The notes under the pieces were generated by a model. It searched no databases and had not been told where the DNA came from. It saw only the letters and a list, made by a program, of their open reading frames with translations. Below, in pieces: positions 16,765 through 26,011 of a stretch of DNA of 64,000 nucleotides. The stretch lies in the NCBI RefSeq assembly GCF_013155395.1, contig NZ_JABJWC010000013.1:1-64000 (forward strand), in the 5' to 3' direction. The translations under genes and the position numbers were made by a program. Each line of letters opens with the position of its first letter. Position 1 is the first letter of the stretch. Source of the stretch: Komagataeibacter melomenusus. Lineage in GTDB: Bacteria > Pseudomonadota > Alphaproteobacteria > Acetobacterales > Acetobacteraceae.

Positions 16765-17815
16765 GGGCGACACCGCCCAGACCAGCCGCCATACGGGCAC
16801 CGGCACTGCCACCGGCAGCATTCATGGCTCCCATGGAATAAGCGGTGTTGGCCGCACCCGCGATCGCGGCCCCTCCCCGCGCGGCGGCGGCTGTAGCGCC
16901 CAGCGCAGCGGCACCTCCGGAAATTGCGGCAGCGGGCGCGGCAACAGCGGCAGCACCCATGGCGCCAACCGCCATGCCGGTACCGACTGCCGCGCCCGCA
17001 CCAAGCTGCGGGGCACCGGAAATCAGGCCATTGGCGATGCTGCCGCCATAAATGGCGAGCCCGACGATCGAAAGCGACGCCAGAACAACCGAGACGGCCT
17101 GGCCGATGGTCGGCACATCGCTGCCGTAGGAGATCGTAAACTGGGCGAACAGAACGGACGCGATGGCGGAAATGACCGCCAGCACCATGATCTTCACGCC
17201 CGACGAGACGACATTGCCCAGCACCTTCTCGGCAAGGAAAGCCGTGCGATTGAACAGGGCGAACGGAATCAGGATGAAACCCGCCAGCGTGGTCAGCTTG
17301 AACTCGATCAGCGCCACGAAAAGCTGCACGGCCAGAATGAAGAACGCGGCGAGCACAATCAGCCAGGACAGGCACAGCACGAAGATCTGGATGAAGTTCG
17401 TAAAGAAGGCGACCGGACCAAGGAGATTGTGGACAGCGTCCAGAAGCGGCTGCGCTGCCGTAAATCCGGTCGAGGCCAGTCGGCCGGGCCGCAGGAAGTC
17501 TCCAAGCGCCAGACTGCCACCGCCGACCTTCAGTCCGAGGGCCGCAAAGCTGTCGAAGACGATTTTCGAGAGCGCATCGAAATCATTGATGATCCAGGCG
17601 AAGAACCCGATATAGAGCGTCTTCTTCACCAGACGCTGGATAATGTCCTCATCCGCCGCCCAGGCCCAGAACAGGCCGGCAAGAGCAATGTCCAGCACAG
17701 ACAGAGTGCCTGCCAGCGAGATCACATTCCCCTTCACCAGACCGAACCCCGTATCGATGGTGGTGGTGAAGGTGTTCAGAAAGGTATCGATAACGCCGAC
17801 ATCGTTCATGGTCAT
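16736..17815 (-). CDS. trbL: TrbL, VirB6-like polytopic membrane protein, shortened
   Basis: A 359-residue TrbL. It begins MTMNDVGVIDTFLNTFTTTIDTG and has several membrane spans between about residues 25 and 265, including LLGPVAFFTNFIQIFVLCLSW and AVISAIASVLFAQF, followed by an Ala/Gly-rich segment. TrbL forms the inner-membrane part of the transfer channel. The usual long Gly/Ser-rich tail is missing: after GGVAR the frame runs into sequence of a second copy of the gene and stops at 16736. All membrane spans are retained, so it may still work, but the fused structure shows an unequal recombination. It follows trbJ with a 5-bp gap. Confidence 0.88.
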   Translation of the reverse strand: MTMNDVGVIDTFLNTFTTTIDTGFGLVKGNVISLAGTLSVLDIALAGLFWAWAADEDIIQRLVKKTLYIGFFAWIINDFDALSKIVFDSFAALGLKVGGGSLALGDFLRPGRLASTGFTAAQPLLDAVHNLLGPVAFFTNFIQIFVLCLSWLIVLAAFFILAVQLFVALIEFKLTTLAGFILIPFALFNRTAFLAEKVLGNVVSSGVKIMVLAVISAIASVLFAQFTISYGSDVPTIGQAVSVVLASLSIVGLAIYGGSIANGLISGAPQLGAGAAVGTGMAVGAMGAAAVAAPAAAISGGAAALGATAAAARGGAAIAGAANTAYSMGAMNAAGGSAGARMAAGLGGVARTPGSSLSP

Positions 17816-17820
17816 GGTGG

Positions 17821-18555
17821 TCAGTTCCCGCTGCTGCCGAACATGGACACCGAAGTCGGGCTATAGGCGTTATATTGGGAAAAATGCTGATACTGCACTT
17901 CGCTTTCGGCTTCCGTCGCTGCATCGCGGGCCTGTTGCAGGGCGGTGGCGCGGCCATTAGCGGCAAGTTCGGCCTGAATGTCGGACAATTGTCGGGACTG
18001 TAGCGCGAGAAGCTGATTGCCAGCCTGCGCCGCCTGCAGGGCACCTGTGGAATCCTGGCTGGCCGAAACAAGCTGGGTCATGGCACTGCTGTCGGAAGGA
18101 ATATTCCCCACAACACGCGCCTGCAGTTTCAGAGCATCTTCAAAGCCGCCTACGGAATTCTGCCATCGTGTCTGCGCCTGGCTGAACAGGGCGCTGTCGG
18201 ACATGCCCGATGAGACCGACGTATAGGACTGCTGGTACTGCTGCTCGACGGACTGGACGCTGTAGGCAATGTTCTGCGCCTGCGCGAGCAGTGCCGTGGT
18301 CTGGGAAATCGTCGATTGCAGCGTCGAGAGAGTCGATAGCGGCAGGCTCGCCAGATTACGTCCCTGATTGACCAGCATCTGTGCCTGGTTGGCCAGCGAG
18401 GTGATCTGATTATCGATCTGCTGGAGGGTCCGTGCCGCAATGAGAACATTCTGGACATGGTTGGCTCCGTCATACACCGCCCATTGTGCCCGGGCCTGTG
18501 GAACGCCAAGCGACAGCAGGGCCGCCGTACCGCAGAGAAAGACCACCTGCCTCAT
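17821..18555 (-). CDS. trbJ: TrbJ, VirB5-like pilus-associated protein
   Basis: A 244-residue secreted protein. A signal peptide (MRQVVFLCGTAALLSLGVPQARA) is followed by the TrbJ pattern AQWAVYDGANHVQNVLIAARTLQQIDNQI and long coiled-coil helices rich in Gln and Ser. VirB5-like proteins sit at the pilus tip or help assemble it. I place the start at 18555, where ATGA overlaps the trbE stop; the frame is open upstream to 18993 but that is shadow of trbE. The usual trbK entry-exclusion gene between trbJ and trbL is absent here. Confidence 0.92.
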   Translation of the reverse strand: MRQVVFLCGTAALLSLGVPQARAQWAVYDGANHVQNVLIAARTLQQIDNQITSLANQAQMLVNQGRNLASLPLSTLSTLQSTISQTTALLAQAQNIAYSVQSVEQQYQQSYTSVSSGMSDSALFSQAQTRWQNSVGGFEDALKLQARVVGNIPSDSSAMTQLVSASQDSTGALQAAQAGNQLLALQSRQLSDIQAELAANGRATALQQARDAATEAESEVQYQHFSQYNAYSPTSVSMFGSSGN

Positions 18556-20993
18556 GACACAGATCCTTCCCGCAGAAGGTCGGCGGCCCACGCCACGCCG
18601 CGTGCCTCGAACCAGGCTGGGAGAAAACCGTCCCGCCCATGTTCCGCCAGCACACTGTCGATCAGCCGGTGATCGTCCTTGCCGGATGCCGCGCACAGGG
18701 CGAGTGCCACTGGCCCCAGCCCCAGTTCGAACAGGCGGTTGCCGCGCTGTGTCTGGCAGTAATATTCCCGCTTCGAGGCCGCGCGGGCGATGATGGCGAT
18801 CTGCCGGTCGTTGAGGCCGAAGTCCTGATAGAGCGCCATGATCTGCGGCTCGATAGCGCGCTCGTTGGGCAGGAAGATCCGCGTCGGGCAGCTTTCGATC
18901 ACAGCCGGCGCGATGCGGGAATTGGCAATGTCGGACAGGGACTGCGTGGCGAAAATGACGCTGGCGTTCTTCTTGCGCAGCGTTTTCAGCCATTCCCGAA
19001 GCTGGCCGGCAAAATCCCCGTCGTCCAGGACCAGCCAGCCCTCATCAATGACCAGCAGCGTCGGGCGGCCATCCAGTCGGCCCTCAATGCGGTGAAACAG
19101 ATAGGACAGCACGGATGATGCAGCGCCGGAGCCGATCAGCCCCTCGGTTTCGAACACCACGACATCGCCGTCGCCCAGCCGCTCTGCGTCCGCGTCGAGC
19201 AGGCGGCCATAGGGACCACCCAGGCAGTATGGCGCCATTGCCTGCTTCAGGGCGTTGGACTGAAGGAGTGCGATCAGACCTGAGATCGTGCGTTCATGGC
19301 TGGGCGACGACGCCAGGGAATTCAGGGCCGACCAAAGGTGAGACTTCACATCCGGGGTCAGCGCCACGCCCTCGCCGACAAGGATCTGGCCGAGCCATTC
19401 GCTGGCCCATTTTCGCTCATCCGGATCATCAATCCGCGCCAGCGGCTGGAGCGATACACTGCCACCCTGTTCTCCCGACAGATCAGCGTCTGTCAGCCCA
19501 CCGCCGAGATCATGCCAGTCCCCACCCGTCGCCAGCGTCGCGGCCCGCATCGAACCGCCGAAATCAAAGGCAAAAATCTGCGATCCCGCATAGCGACGGA
19601 ACTGGAGCGCCATCAACGCCAGCAGGACTGATTTGCCGGCTCCTGTCGGTCCTGCGATCAGCGTGTGACCCACATCGCCGACATGCAGGGAAAACCGGAA
19701 CGGTGTGGCACCCGCCGTCCTGCCATAGAAAAGCGGCGCTGCCCTGAAATGCCCGTCCTGCTCCGGCCCCGCCCACACGGCGGAGAGCGGGATCATATGG
19801 GCCAGATTCAGTGTCGAAACCGGGGGCTGACGCACATTGGCGTAGACATGGCCGGGTAATGACCCCAGCCATGCCTCCACCGCATTCAGGCTTTCCGTCA
19901 TGCAGGTGAAGTCACGGCCCTGAATGATCTTTTCCACGAGACGGAGCTTTTCGGCCGCGATGCTGGCGCTACCATCCCAGACCGTAACGGTCGCGGTGAT
20001 ATAGGCCTGCCCGACATCGTCAGCACCAAGGGACTGCAAAGCCAGATCGGCGTCGGCCGCCTTGTTGGCAGCATCATTATCCACGAGGACCGAAGCCTCG
20101 TTGGTCATGACCTCGCGGACAATGGCAGCAATACTCTTGCGCTTTGCAAACCATTGCCGCCGGATCTTCGTCAGAACCTTGGTGGCGTCGGTCTTGTCGA
20201 GCAGGATGGCGCGGGTGGACCAGCGATAGGGCATCGCCAGTCGGTTCAGATCGTCGAGGATTCCGGGGAAGGTGCGGCTCGGAAAACCGGTGATTGTCAG
20301 GGTTTTCAGATACGCATCGCCGAGTTTCGGTTCCAGCCCGCCCGAGAGCGGCTGATCCACCAGCAGCGCATCAAGGTGCATCGGAATTTCCGGCACGCGG
20401 ACGCGCTGCTGCCGGGTGGAAATGGTCGAATGCAGGTAGGTCAGGGTCTCCCCGTCATCGAGCCAGACGGCCTCGGGCATGAACCCATCCAGCAGGGCAA
20501 GAAGCCGGTCACTACGATCAATGAAGGAATTCAATATGCCGTGCGGATCAGGCCCCTCGCGCTCCCTGCCCTCGTAGAGAAACCGTGCTGCCCGGTTCGA
20601 GGATTCCGCCGGCGGCAACCAGACAAGGGTCAGGAAATACCGGCTCTCGAAATGGGCGCCCTCGTCCTCGAACTGTTCGCGCCGTTCCAGATCGACCATC
20701 TGGCTGGCCGCATCGGCAAAATCACTCTCGGGATACACTGTCGCGGGGACGCGCTGCGCTTCCACGAACACGGCCCAGCCGGAACCCAGACGGCGCAGGG
20801 CGTTGTTCAGCCGACCCGTCACGCCGACCAGTTCGGCAGGCGTGGCGCTATCCAGATCGGGGCCACGGATGCGCGCCGTGCGCTGGAATGAACCGTCCTT
20901 GTTCAGGACGACACCTTTTTCGACCAGCGCGGCCCATGGCAGGAAATCGGACAGGAGGGCGGCACGATTACGATATTCGCCAAGGGACATCAT
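18552..20993 (-). CDS. trbE: TrbE, VirB4-like transfer ATPase
   Basis: An 813-residue VirB4-family ATPase. The N-terminal half is the CagE/TrbE/VirB domain; the C-terminal half carries Walker A GPTGAGKS, Walker B LLVIDEGWLVLDD and the ATQSLSDI motif. It powers pilus assembly and substrate passage at the inner membrane. The start is taken at 20993 (ATG ATG tandem) behind a GGGAGGG site; the frame continues to 21203 but overlaps trbD completely and lacks family similarity there. It overlaps trbJ by 4 bp. It looks complete. Confidence 0.93.
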   Translation of the reverse strand: MMSLGEYRNRAALLSDFLPWAALVEKGVVLNKDGSFQRTARIRGPDLDSATPAELVGVTGRLNNALRRLGSGWAVFVEAQRVPATVYPESDFADAASQMVDLERREQFEDEGAHFESRYFLTLVWLPPAESSNRAARFLYEGREREGPDPHGILNSFIDRSDRLLALLDGFMPEAVWLDDGETLTYLHSTISTRQQRVRVPEIPMHLDALLVDQPLSGGLEPKLGDAYLKTLTITGFPSRTFPGILDDLNRLAMPYRWSTRAILLDKTDATKVLTKIRRQWFAKRKSIAAIVREVMTNEASVLVDNDAANKAADADLALQSLGADDVGQAYITATVTVWDGSASIAAEKLRLVEKIIQGRDFTCMTESLNAVEAWLGSLPGHVYANVRQPPVSTLNLAHMIPLSAVWAGPEQDGHFRAAPLFYGRTAGATPFRFSLHVGDVGHTLIAGPTGAGKSVLLALMALQFRRYAGSQIFAFDFGGSMRAATLATGGDWHDLGGGLTDADLSGEQGGSVSLQPLARIDDPDERKWASEWLGQILVGEGVALTPDVKSHLWSALNSLASSPSHERTISGLIALLQSNALKQAMAPYCLGGPYGRLLDADAERLGDGDVVVFETEGLIGSGAASSVLSYLFHRIEGRLDGRPTLLVIDEGWLVLDDGDFAGQLREWLKTLRKKNASVIFATQSLSDIANSRIAPAVIESCPTRIFLPNERAIEPQIMALYQDFGLNDRQIAIIARAASKREYYCQTQRGNRLFELGLGPVALALCAASGKDDHRLIDSVLAEHGRDGFLPAWFEARGVAWAADLLREGSVS

Positions 20994-21006
20994 GGCCCTG
21001 CCCTCC

Positions 21007-21282
21007 CTACGCCTGAAGCCAGGCGGGATAACGGAGATGCCGTCGCCCCACCTCGATGAAGAAAGGGTCGCGCCTGGCGCCCCAGACCGCGAGCCCGTGG
21101 CCGGCGATCCAGAACACGGCCCCGACCAGCCACAGCCGCAGACCGAGGGCGATCGCTGCCGCCAGCGTGCCGTTCGCGATGGCGACGGCACGGGGCGCCC
21201 CACCCAGCAGGATGGGGTCGGTCAGCGACCGATGCACTGGAACATGAAATCCCGGCACCGCGTCATCGTCATATCCCGCCAT
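21007..21282 (-). CDS. trbD: TrbD, VirB3-like membrane protein
   Basis: A 91-residue small inner-membrane protein with the VirB3 signature PVHRSLTDPILLGGAPR near residue 15, two closely spaced hydrophobic spans (about 33-65) and the C-terminal RRDPFFIEVGRRHLRYPAWLQA. VirB3 proteins pair with VirB4/TrbE. The start at 21282 shares a base with the trbC stop (TGATG), which rules out the longer frame reaching 21528. Confidence 0.92.
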   Translation of the reverse strand: MAGYDDDAVPGFHVPVHRSLTDPILLGGAPRAVAIANGTLAAAIALGLRLWLVGAVFWIAGHGLAVWGARRDPFFIEVGRRHLRYPAWLQA

Positions 21283-21650
21283 CAGAGCAGTGCTCCGCCC
21301 GAGAAGCTGAAGAACGAGAGGAAGAAGCTGGACGCCGCAAAAGCGATGCTGAGTCCAAAAACAATCTGGATCAGGCGGCGAAACCCGCCAGATGTTTCCC
21401 CAAAGGCCAGCGTCAGACCGGTCACGGTGATGATGATCACCGAGATGATCTTGGCGACCGGTCCCTGCACGGATTCCAGAATCTCGTTCAGCGGCGTTTC
21501 CCAGGGCATGCTGGATCCCGATGCCCATGCTGATGACGCGAAAACAAGCGACAGCAGCATGGCGGTTCCGAATACACGAAGATCCGGCACATGCCGGTCA
21601 GGACGTGCGACAGCGCACACCACGGCGCGCAGACGTGAAGGCGGCCTCAT
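21282..21650 (-). CDS. trbC: TrbC, VirB2-like pilin
   Basis: A 122-residue prepilin. An unusually long, positively charged N-terminus (about 28 residues) is followed by a signal-peptide-like segment ending ASSAWA, then two hydrophobic helices (IISVIIITVTGLTLAFG and IVFGLSIAFAASSFF) separated by a short polar loop, as in TrbC/VirB2. In RP4 the TrbC pilin is cyclised by the TraF peptidase; the TraF gene in this window is frameshifted (see 32802-33376). The start overlaps the trbB stop by 4 bp. Confidence 0.9.
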   Translation of the reverse strand: MRPPSRLRAVVCAVARPDRHVPDLRVFGTAMLLSLVFASSAWASGSSMPWETPLNEILESVQGPVAKIISVIIITVTGLTLAFGETSGGFRRLIQIVFGLSIAFAASSFFLSFFSFSGGALL

Positions 21651-22651
21651 GATGACTCTCCATTGGCAGAGAAGGATGTTTCGGAAGAGAAAAAGCTGAA
21701 CGGACGGATGCGATAGGCGCCCGTCACGGGATCGAGACCATCGATTTCAGCCAGTTCGGAAAGGCGGCGGGCATTGCCGCGTCCGGACAGGACCGAGATC
21801 ACGTCAATGGTTTCCGCGATCATGGCGCGTGGCACCGTGACCACCGCTTCCTGGATCAGCTGTTCCAGACGATACAGGGCAGCCAGCACCGATCCGGCGT
21901 GCAGCGTGCCGATGCCACCCGGATGACCGGTGCCCCATGCCTTGACCAGATCGAGCGCCTCAGCGCCACGCACCTCACCAATCGGGATACGGTCGGGGCG
22001 CAGGCGGAGACCGGACCGGACGAGATCCGAAAGGGTAATCACACCTTCACGGGTCCGCAGGGCAATGAGATTGGGCGCCGTGCATTGCAGTTCGCGCGTA
22101 TCCTCGATCAGCACGATGCGATCACCGGTTTTCGCGACCTCGGCCAGGAGGGCATTAACCAGCGTGGTCTTGCCGGTGGATGTCCCGCCCGCGACCAGGA
22201 TGTTTTTCCGCTCTGCAACAGCGCGGCACAGAAACACCGCCTGTCCCTCCGTCATGATTCCGGCGGCGACATAGTCATCAAGGGTGAACACGGCGACGGC
22301 GGGCTTGCGGATCGCGAAACTCGGGGCCGTCACGACGGGCGGCAGCAATCCTTCGAAGCGCTCACCAGTTGGCAGTTCGGCCGATACACGCGGTGCTTCC
22401 TCATGCACCTCCGCCCCGACATGGTGGGCCACCAGCCGCACGATCCGCTCAGCATCGGCCGGTGAAATCCTGTCGCCCGTATCGCCCAGCCCCTCGGACA
22501 GACGGTCGATCCAGAGCCGCCCATCAGGATTGAGCATCACTTCGATGATCGCGGGATCAGCGAGGTACCGGGCAATCGCCGGCCCCATCGCCGTGCGCAG
22601 CATGGACATGCCGCGTACCCTGGCCCCTTCATGGATGACGGAAACCGACAT
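21647..22651 (-). CDS. trbB: TrbB, VirB11-like traffic ATPase
   Basis: A 334-residue hexameric ATPase of the VirB11/GspE type. Walker A is GGTSTGKT (155-162); an Asp box ([10 protein letters not shown]) and a His box ([12 protein letters not shown]) follow. It energises pilus biogenesis and DNA transfer from the cytoplasmic side. It heads the trb run proper; a 146-bp gap separates it from the copG gene and holds the repeated element at 22774-22794, possibly its own promoter region. Confidence 0.95.
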   Translation of the reverse strand: MSVSVIHEGARVRGMSMLRTAMGPAIARYLADPAIIEVMLNPDGRLWIDRLSEGLGDTGDRISPADAERIVRLVAHHVGAEVHEEAPRVSAELPTGERFEGLLPPVVTAPSFAIRKPAVAVFTLDDYVAAGIMTEGQAVFLCRAVAERKNILVAGGTSTGKTTLVNALLAEVAKTGDRIVLIEDTRELQCTAPNLIALRTREGVITLSDLVRSGLRLRPDRIPIGEVRGAEALDLVKAWGTGHPGGIGTLHAGSVLAALYRLEQLIQEAVVTVPRAMIAETIDVISVLSGRGNARRLSELAEIDGLDPVTGAYRIRPFSFFSSETSFSANGESS

Positions 22652-22773
22652 GACCTTCCCCCGTATGGGCCGAACGCAACGGACGAGCAGCGACGGGGAT
22701 CATTAAGAAAGGCTGGAAACAGCGCGTTTCAACAGGAATTCAGGCGTCGTAGGACGGCAGCAAAACGCAGGGC

Positions 22774-22794
22774 AAAAATACTTGCGAGGTGCGG
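22774..22794. promoter_or_regulatory. Repeated 21-bp element upstream of trbB
   Basis: AAAAATACTTGC-GA-GGTGCGG; the same sequence with only the two middle bases changed occurs upstream of traG at 25351-25371. It lies 123 bp upstream of the trbB start and just beyond the copG stop. It may be a regulator-binding or promoter element shared by the two transfer transcription units. Confidence 0.5.
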
Positions 22795-22797
22795 ATT

Positions 22798-23244
22798 TTA
22801 TGCCTCCGGTTCATCCGGTGCGCCGGGGGCCGAAACATCCTCCGGGATTTCCTGCTGGAGTCTTGGTCCCTGGGCCAGCCTGCGGCCAAGGGCGGCGACA
22901 AAATTATCGTAACGCGCCCCGGCCTGCGCCCGCGCGGCCTTCGCCGCCGGTTCGGGAAGCGGCGGGGTTGTGGTCAGCCAGAAGCGGATGAACAGCGCCA
23001 GGGTCTCCACCGTGATGCCGATATCACGCTCCAGCCGCGCGAGGCGCCGGTCCTGCCGGTCGAGGCGCTTCGACGTGGCAGCCTCGCGGCGCTCCTCGCC
23101 ATCGGGCGAAAGGAAGGAGGCGACAGCAGCCTCGACGATCAGCGACATCGGCTGTGCGCGTCGCGCTGCATAGGCGGACAGAGTCTTCATCACCTCGGGG
23201 TCGAGATAGACGGAGATCTGAGCTTTCTTTTTTGGCATCGCCAT
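22798..23244 (-). CDS. CopG-type ribbon-helix-helix regulator
   Basis: A 148-residue protein starting MAMPKKKAQISVYLDPEVMKTLSAYAARR, a ribbon-helix-helix DNA-binding start of the CopG type, followed by a charged coiled-coil (KRLDRQDRRLARLERDIG) and a hydrophobic stretch LALFIRFWL. The start at 23244 is preceded by a GAGG site and lies 8 bp after the traG stop, so it is translated with traG. A CopG protein between traG and trbB is standard in this transfer-cluster type and is a candidate to bind the repeated element at its own 3' end. Confidence 0.85.
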   Translation of the reverse strand: MAMPKKKAQISVYLDPEVMKTLSAYAARRAQPMSLIVEAAVASFLSPDGEERREAATSKRLDRQDRRLARLERDIGITVETLALFIRFWLTTTPPLPEPAAKAARAQAGARYDNFVAALGRRLAQGPRLQQEIPEDVSAPGAPDEPEA

Positions 23245-23251
23245 AGCTGCC

Positions 23252-25270
23252 TCACAGTCCAAGTTCATCGCCACGGTCGAGCGATGCCTGCCGGGCGACG
23301 CCACGCATGAGATCGTTCATCCGGTTGTTGCGGGGTGCGATGTCGTCGAATTCATCGACCGGATCGGGCGTGAACTCGTTCTGCATCGGCTCTTTCTTTT
23401 CGACAGTGCCTTCGCCCAGTTCCGGCTGACGGCGTCGGGCGGACTGGTTCGGATCTTCTTCCTCATCGTCCATCATTGGCGTTTCAGTCGCCGCATCTGG
23501 CGCCGGCGGTCTGGGTGGAAGGGGACGGCCGCTCCAGTCGTCCGGGCATCCCTCCGTCGGGCGTGTGGGCTTCGGCGGCGGCAGAATACGCTCCTGAAAG
23601 CGGCTATCCTCGAAATAGCGGGCCTTCTTCGCGCGGATCGGATACAGCCCGGAGACCATGACAATCTCGTCTGCTGGCGAAAGCTGCATGATCTCGCCGG
23701 CCGTCAGCAGCGGGCGCGCGGTCTCCGAGCGCGAAACCATCAGATGGCCCAGCCATGGCGAAAGACGGTGGCCCGCGTAGTTCTTCATTGCCTTCATTTC
23801 GGTGGCGGTGCCGAGCGCGTCCGAGACACGTTTCGCGGTCCGCTCATCGTTGGTAGCGAAGCTCACCCGGACATGACAGTTGTCGAGGATCGAATTGTTC
23901 GGCCCATAAGCCCGTTCGATCTGGTTGAGGGACTGGGCGATCAGGAAGCTTTTGATCCGGTAGCCCGCCATGAAGGCCAGCGCCGATTCAAAGAAATCCA
24001 GCCGCCCGAGGGCCGGGAATTCGTCGAGCATCAGCAGGAGCCGCCGTCGCTGTGCCGCAGCCTCCAGGTCTTCCGTCAATCGACGGCCAATCTGGTTCAG
24101 CACCAGCCGAATCAGCGGCTTGGTCCGGCTGATATCCGATGGCGGCACGGTCAGATAGAGCGTCACCGGGCGATCACCATCGACGATGTCAGATATCCGC
24201 CATTCGCAGCGCCGCGTCACCTCCGCAACCACGGGATCGCGATAGAGGCCGAGGAAGGACATGGCGGTGGACAGCACACCCGACCGCTCGTTGGGAGACT
24301 TGTTCAGCAATTCACGCGCGGCCGAAGCCACGACGGGATGCGCGCCGGCATCGCCAAGATGCTTCGTCCGCATCATAGCCGACAGCGTTGTGGCAATCGG
24401 GCGCTTCGGGTCCGACAGGAAATTGGCGACACCGGCCAGGGTCTTGTCGGGCTCGGCATAGAGGACGTGCAGGATGGCACCGACCAGCAGGGAGTGCGAG
24501 GTCTTCTCCCAGTGGTTGCGCTTCTCCAGACTGCCTTCTGGGTCCACGAGGATGTCGGCGACGTTCTGGGCGTCCCGAACCTCCCATTCTCCTCGTCGGA
24601 TCTCCAGCAGCGGGTTATAGGCAGCGGAGGTCGCATTGGTTGGATCGAACAGCACGACGCGCCCGAAACGAGAGCGAAATCCCGCCGTCAGCTCCCAGTT
24701 CTCACCCTTGATGTCATGGACGATCGCCGAACCGGGCCAGGTCAGGAGTGTGGGAATGACCATGCCGACACCCTTGCCGCTGCGGGTCGGTGCGAACGTC
24801 AGGACATGCTCCGGCCCATCATGCCGCAGGTAGGCTTTGCCATACCGGCCCAGCACCACCCCGTCCGGGTCAAGCAACCCGGCCTGGGCGATTTCAGCCG
24901 GTCCTGCCCAGCGCGCCGATCCATAGGTCTCGATCTTCTTTGCCTCGCGGGCGCGATGGATGGACAGGGCCACGGCAGCGGCGAACGCCAGCACGCCGCC
25001 TGAGCCTGCGATCCAGGCCCCGCGCGCGAATACAGCGGGGGCATAGGCATCGAAGACGTACCACCACCAGAAAAACAGCGGCGGCGCATAGACCGGCCAG
25101 CGAAGGAAGAGCACGAACCAGGGCCGACCGAGTTCAGGCTGGAAAGCGAGTTCCCATGCCGTCCATTCCGTCGCAGCCCACCAGGACAGGACGATCATGG
25201 ACAGGACCGCCGCGACCTGTCCCCATTGAATACGTGTTCCGGGCTGTTCCATCTGCACTCTCCGATCCAT
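23252..25270 (-). CDS. traG: TraG, VirD4-like coupling protein
   Basis: A 672-residue type IV coupling protein that delivers the relaxase-DNA complex to the channel. Hydrophobic spans near residues 18-36, 55-78 and 83-103 anchor it; Walker A is PTRSGKGVG (161-169) and Walker B LLLMLDEFPALGR. The motif VHDIKGENWELTAGFR and the C-terminal RIKSFLIAQSLNQIERAYG are characteristic of VirD4/TraG. An acidic, disordered tail (from about 560) follows. The first Met (25270) or the one at 25252 could be the start. It is the first gene of the transfer operon and divergent from ccdAB. Confidence 0.94.
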   Translation of the reverse strand: MDRRVQMEQPGTRIQWGQVAAVLSMIVLSWWAATEWTAWELAFQPELGRPWFVLFLRWPVYAPPLFFWWWYVFDAYAPAVFARGAWIAGSGGVLAFAAAVALSIHRAREAKKIETYGSARWAGPAEIAQAGLLDPDGVVLGRYGKAYLRHDGPEHVLTFAPTRSGKGVGMVIPTLLTWPGSAIVHDIKGENWELTAGFRSRFGRVVLFDPTNATSAAYNPLLEIRRGEWEVRDAQNVADILVDPEGSLEKRNHWEKTSHSLLVGAILHVLYAEPDKTLAGVANFLSDPKRPIATTLSAMMRTKHLGDAGAHPVVASAARELLNKSPNERSGVLSTAMSFLGLYRDPVVAEVTRRCEWRISDIVDGDRPVTLYLTVPPSDISRTKPLIRLVLNQIGRRLTEDLEAAAQRRRLLLMLDEFPALGRLDFFESALAFMAGYRIKSFLIAQSLNQIERAYGPNNSILDNCHVRVSFATNDERTAKRVSDALGTATEMKAMKNYAGHRLSPWLGHLMVSRSETARPLLTAGEIMQLSPADEIVMVSGLYPIRAKKARYFEDSRFQERILPPPKPTRPTEGCPDDWSGRPLPPRPPAPDAATETPMMDDEEEDPNQSARRRQPELGEGTVEKKEPMQNEFTPDPVDEFDDIAPRNNRMNDLMRGVARQASLDRGDELGL

Positions 25271-25350
25271 CGGAGAAACAACGGACAGCCATCATTTCAG
25301 AGCATGCAAGGGTCTCGTCACCTCTGTCGCACCCAAGCGGTCAGAAGCGA

Positions 25351-25371
25351 AAAAATACTTGCATGGTGCGG
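25351..25371. promoter_or_regulatory. Repeated 21-bp element upstream of traG
   Basis: AAAAATACTTGC-AT-GGTGCGG, matching the copy at 22774-22794 at 19 of 21 positions. It lies in the divergent region between traG (start 25270) and ccdA (start 25426), so it could serve either, but its other copy precedes only a transfer gene. Confidence 0.5.
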
Positions 25372-25425
25372 TGCCCCACCACATGATCTCGTCATGCGCA
25401 TGGCATGCGTATGAGGAGTCGAGAC

Positions 25426-25695
25426 ATGGCTGGCACTGTCACCCGCACCACGCATTACGATCGAACAGCCCCGCGACGGCCGGTCAATCTGTCGCTCAAT
25501 GCCGATCTGCTAGCCCAGGTTCGTCAGGTCACGCCAAACCTCTCTGCGACGGTCGAGACCCTGCTGGGCGACTATCTCCATGCCGCACGTGAGAAACGCG
25601 AAGACGAGCAACGGCAACTGGATGGCGTGATCGACGCCGTGAACGAACTGCATGCGCGGCACGGCTTCCTGAGTGACGAATTCTCGACGCTTTGA
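25426..25695 (+). CDS. ccdA: CcdA-type antitoxin
   Basis: An 89-residue antitoxin: residues 1-45 contain RPVNLSLNADLLAQVRQVTPNLSATVE, a ribbon-helix-helix operator-binding domain, and the tail (QLDGVIDAVNELHARHGFLSDEFSTL) carries the CcdA C-terminal pattern that binds CcdB. The ATG at 25426 follows GAGGAG. It lies 4 bp upstream of ccdB. The region before it has repeated GCATG/CATGCG words that could form its operator. Confidence 0.9.
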   Translation: MAGTVTRTTHYDRTAPRRPVNLSLNADLLAQVRQVTPNLSATVETLLGDYLHAAREKREDEQRQLDGVIDAVNELHARHGFLSDEFSTL

Positions 25696-25699
25696 CCCG

Positions 25700-26011
25700 A
25701 TGCCGCAATTCGCCATCTACCGAAACCCTGGCCGCAATCGGGACATCCCCTTTGTCGTACAGATCCAGAGCACTCGGCTAGAGCGCAGTGTGGGTCGCGT
25801 GGTCATGCCGCTCGTGCGGCGATCTGCCGGTAAGCCGCCAGACCATCCCCTGACGCCGCACCTTTGCGTCGAGGGTGAGGACGTTTTCGCCAACCCGTTT
25901 GATCTGGCGACTGTCCCCACCACGCAGCTGGGAGCCGCCATTGGCATCCTGGCCGAACGCGATCAGGACGCGATCTTCAGGGCGCTGGACGAACTGGTCA
26001 GCAGAGCATGA
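25700..26011 (+). CDS. ccdB: CcdB-type gyrase toxin
   Basis: A 103-residue CcdB-family toxin, starting MPQFAIYRNPGR and containing IPFVVQIQSTRL, VVMPLVRR and the closing stretch GILAERDQDAIFRALDELVSRA. Family members poison DNA gyrase when CcdA decays, so the pair acts as a stability module. The start at 25700 follows the ccdA stop by 4 bp; an upstream in-frame start at 25673 would overlap ccdA. The toxin looks full length. Confidence 0.9.
   Translation: MPQFAIYRNPGRNRDIPFVVQIQSTRLERSVGRVVMPLVRRSAGKPPDHPLTPHLCVEGEDVFANPFDLATVPTTQLGAAIGILAERDQDAIFRALDELVSRA

Noticed and set aside
16765-17375. N-terminal part of the long frame ending at 15858
   Set aside because: This is a shifted reading of the intact trbL copy (Arg/His-rich text), not protein sequence.
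23744-25003. 419-residue plus-strand frame opposite traG
   Set aside because: Antisense shadow of traG without recognisable motifs.
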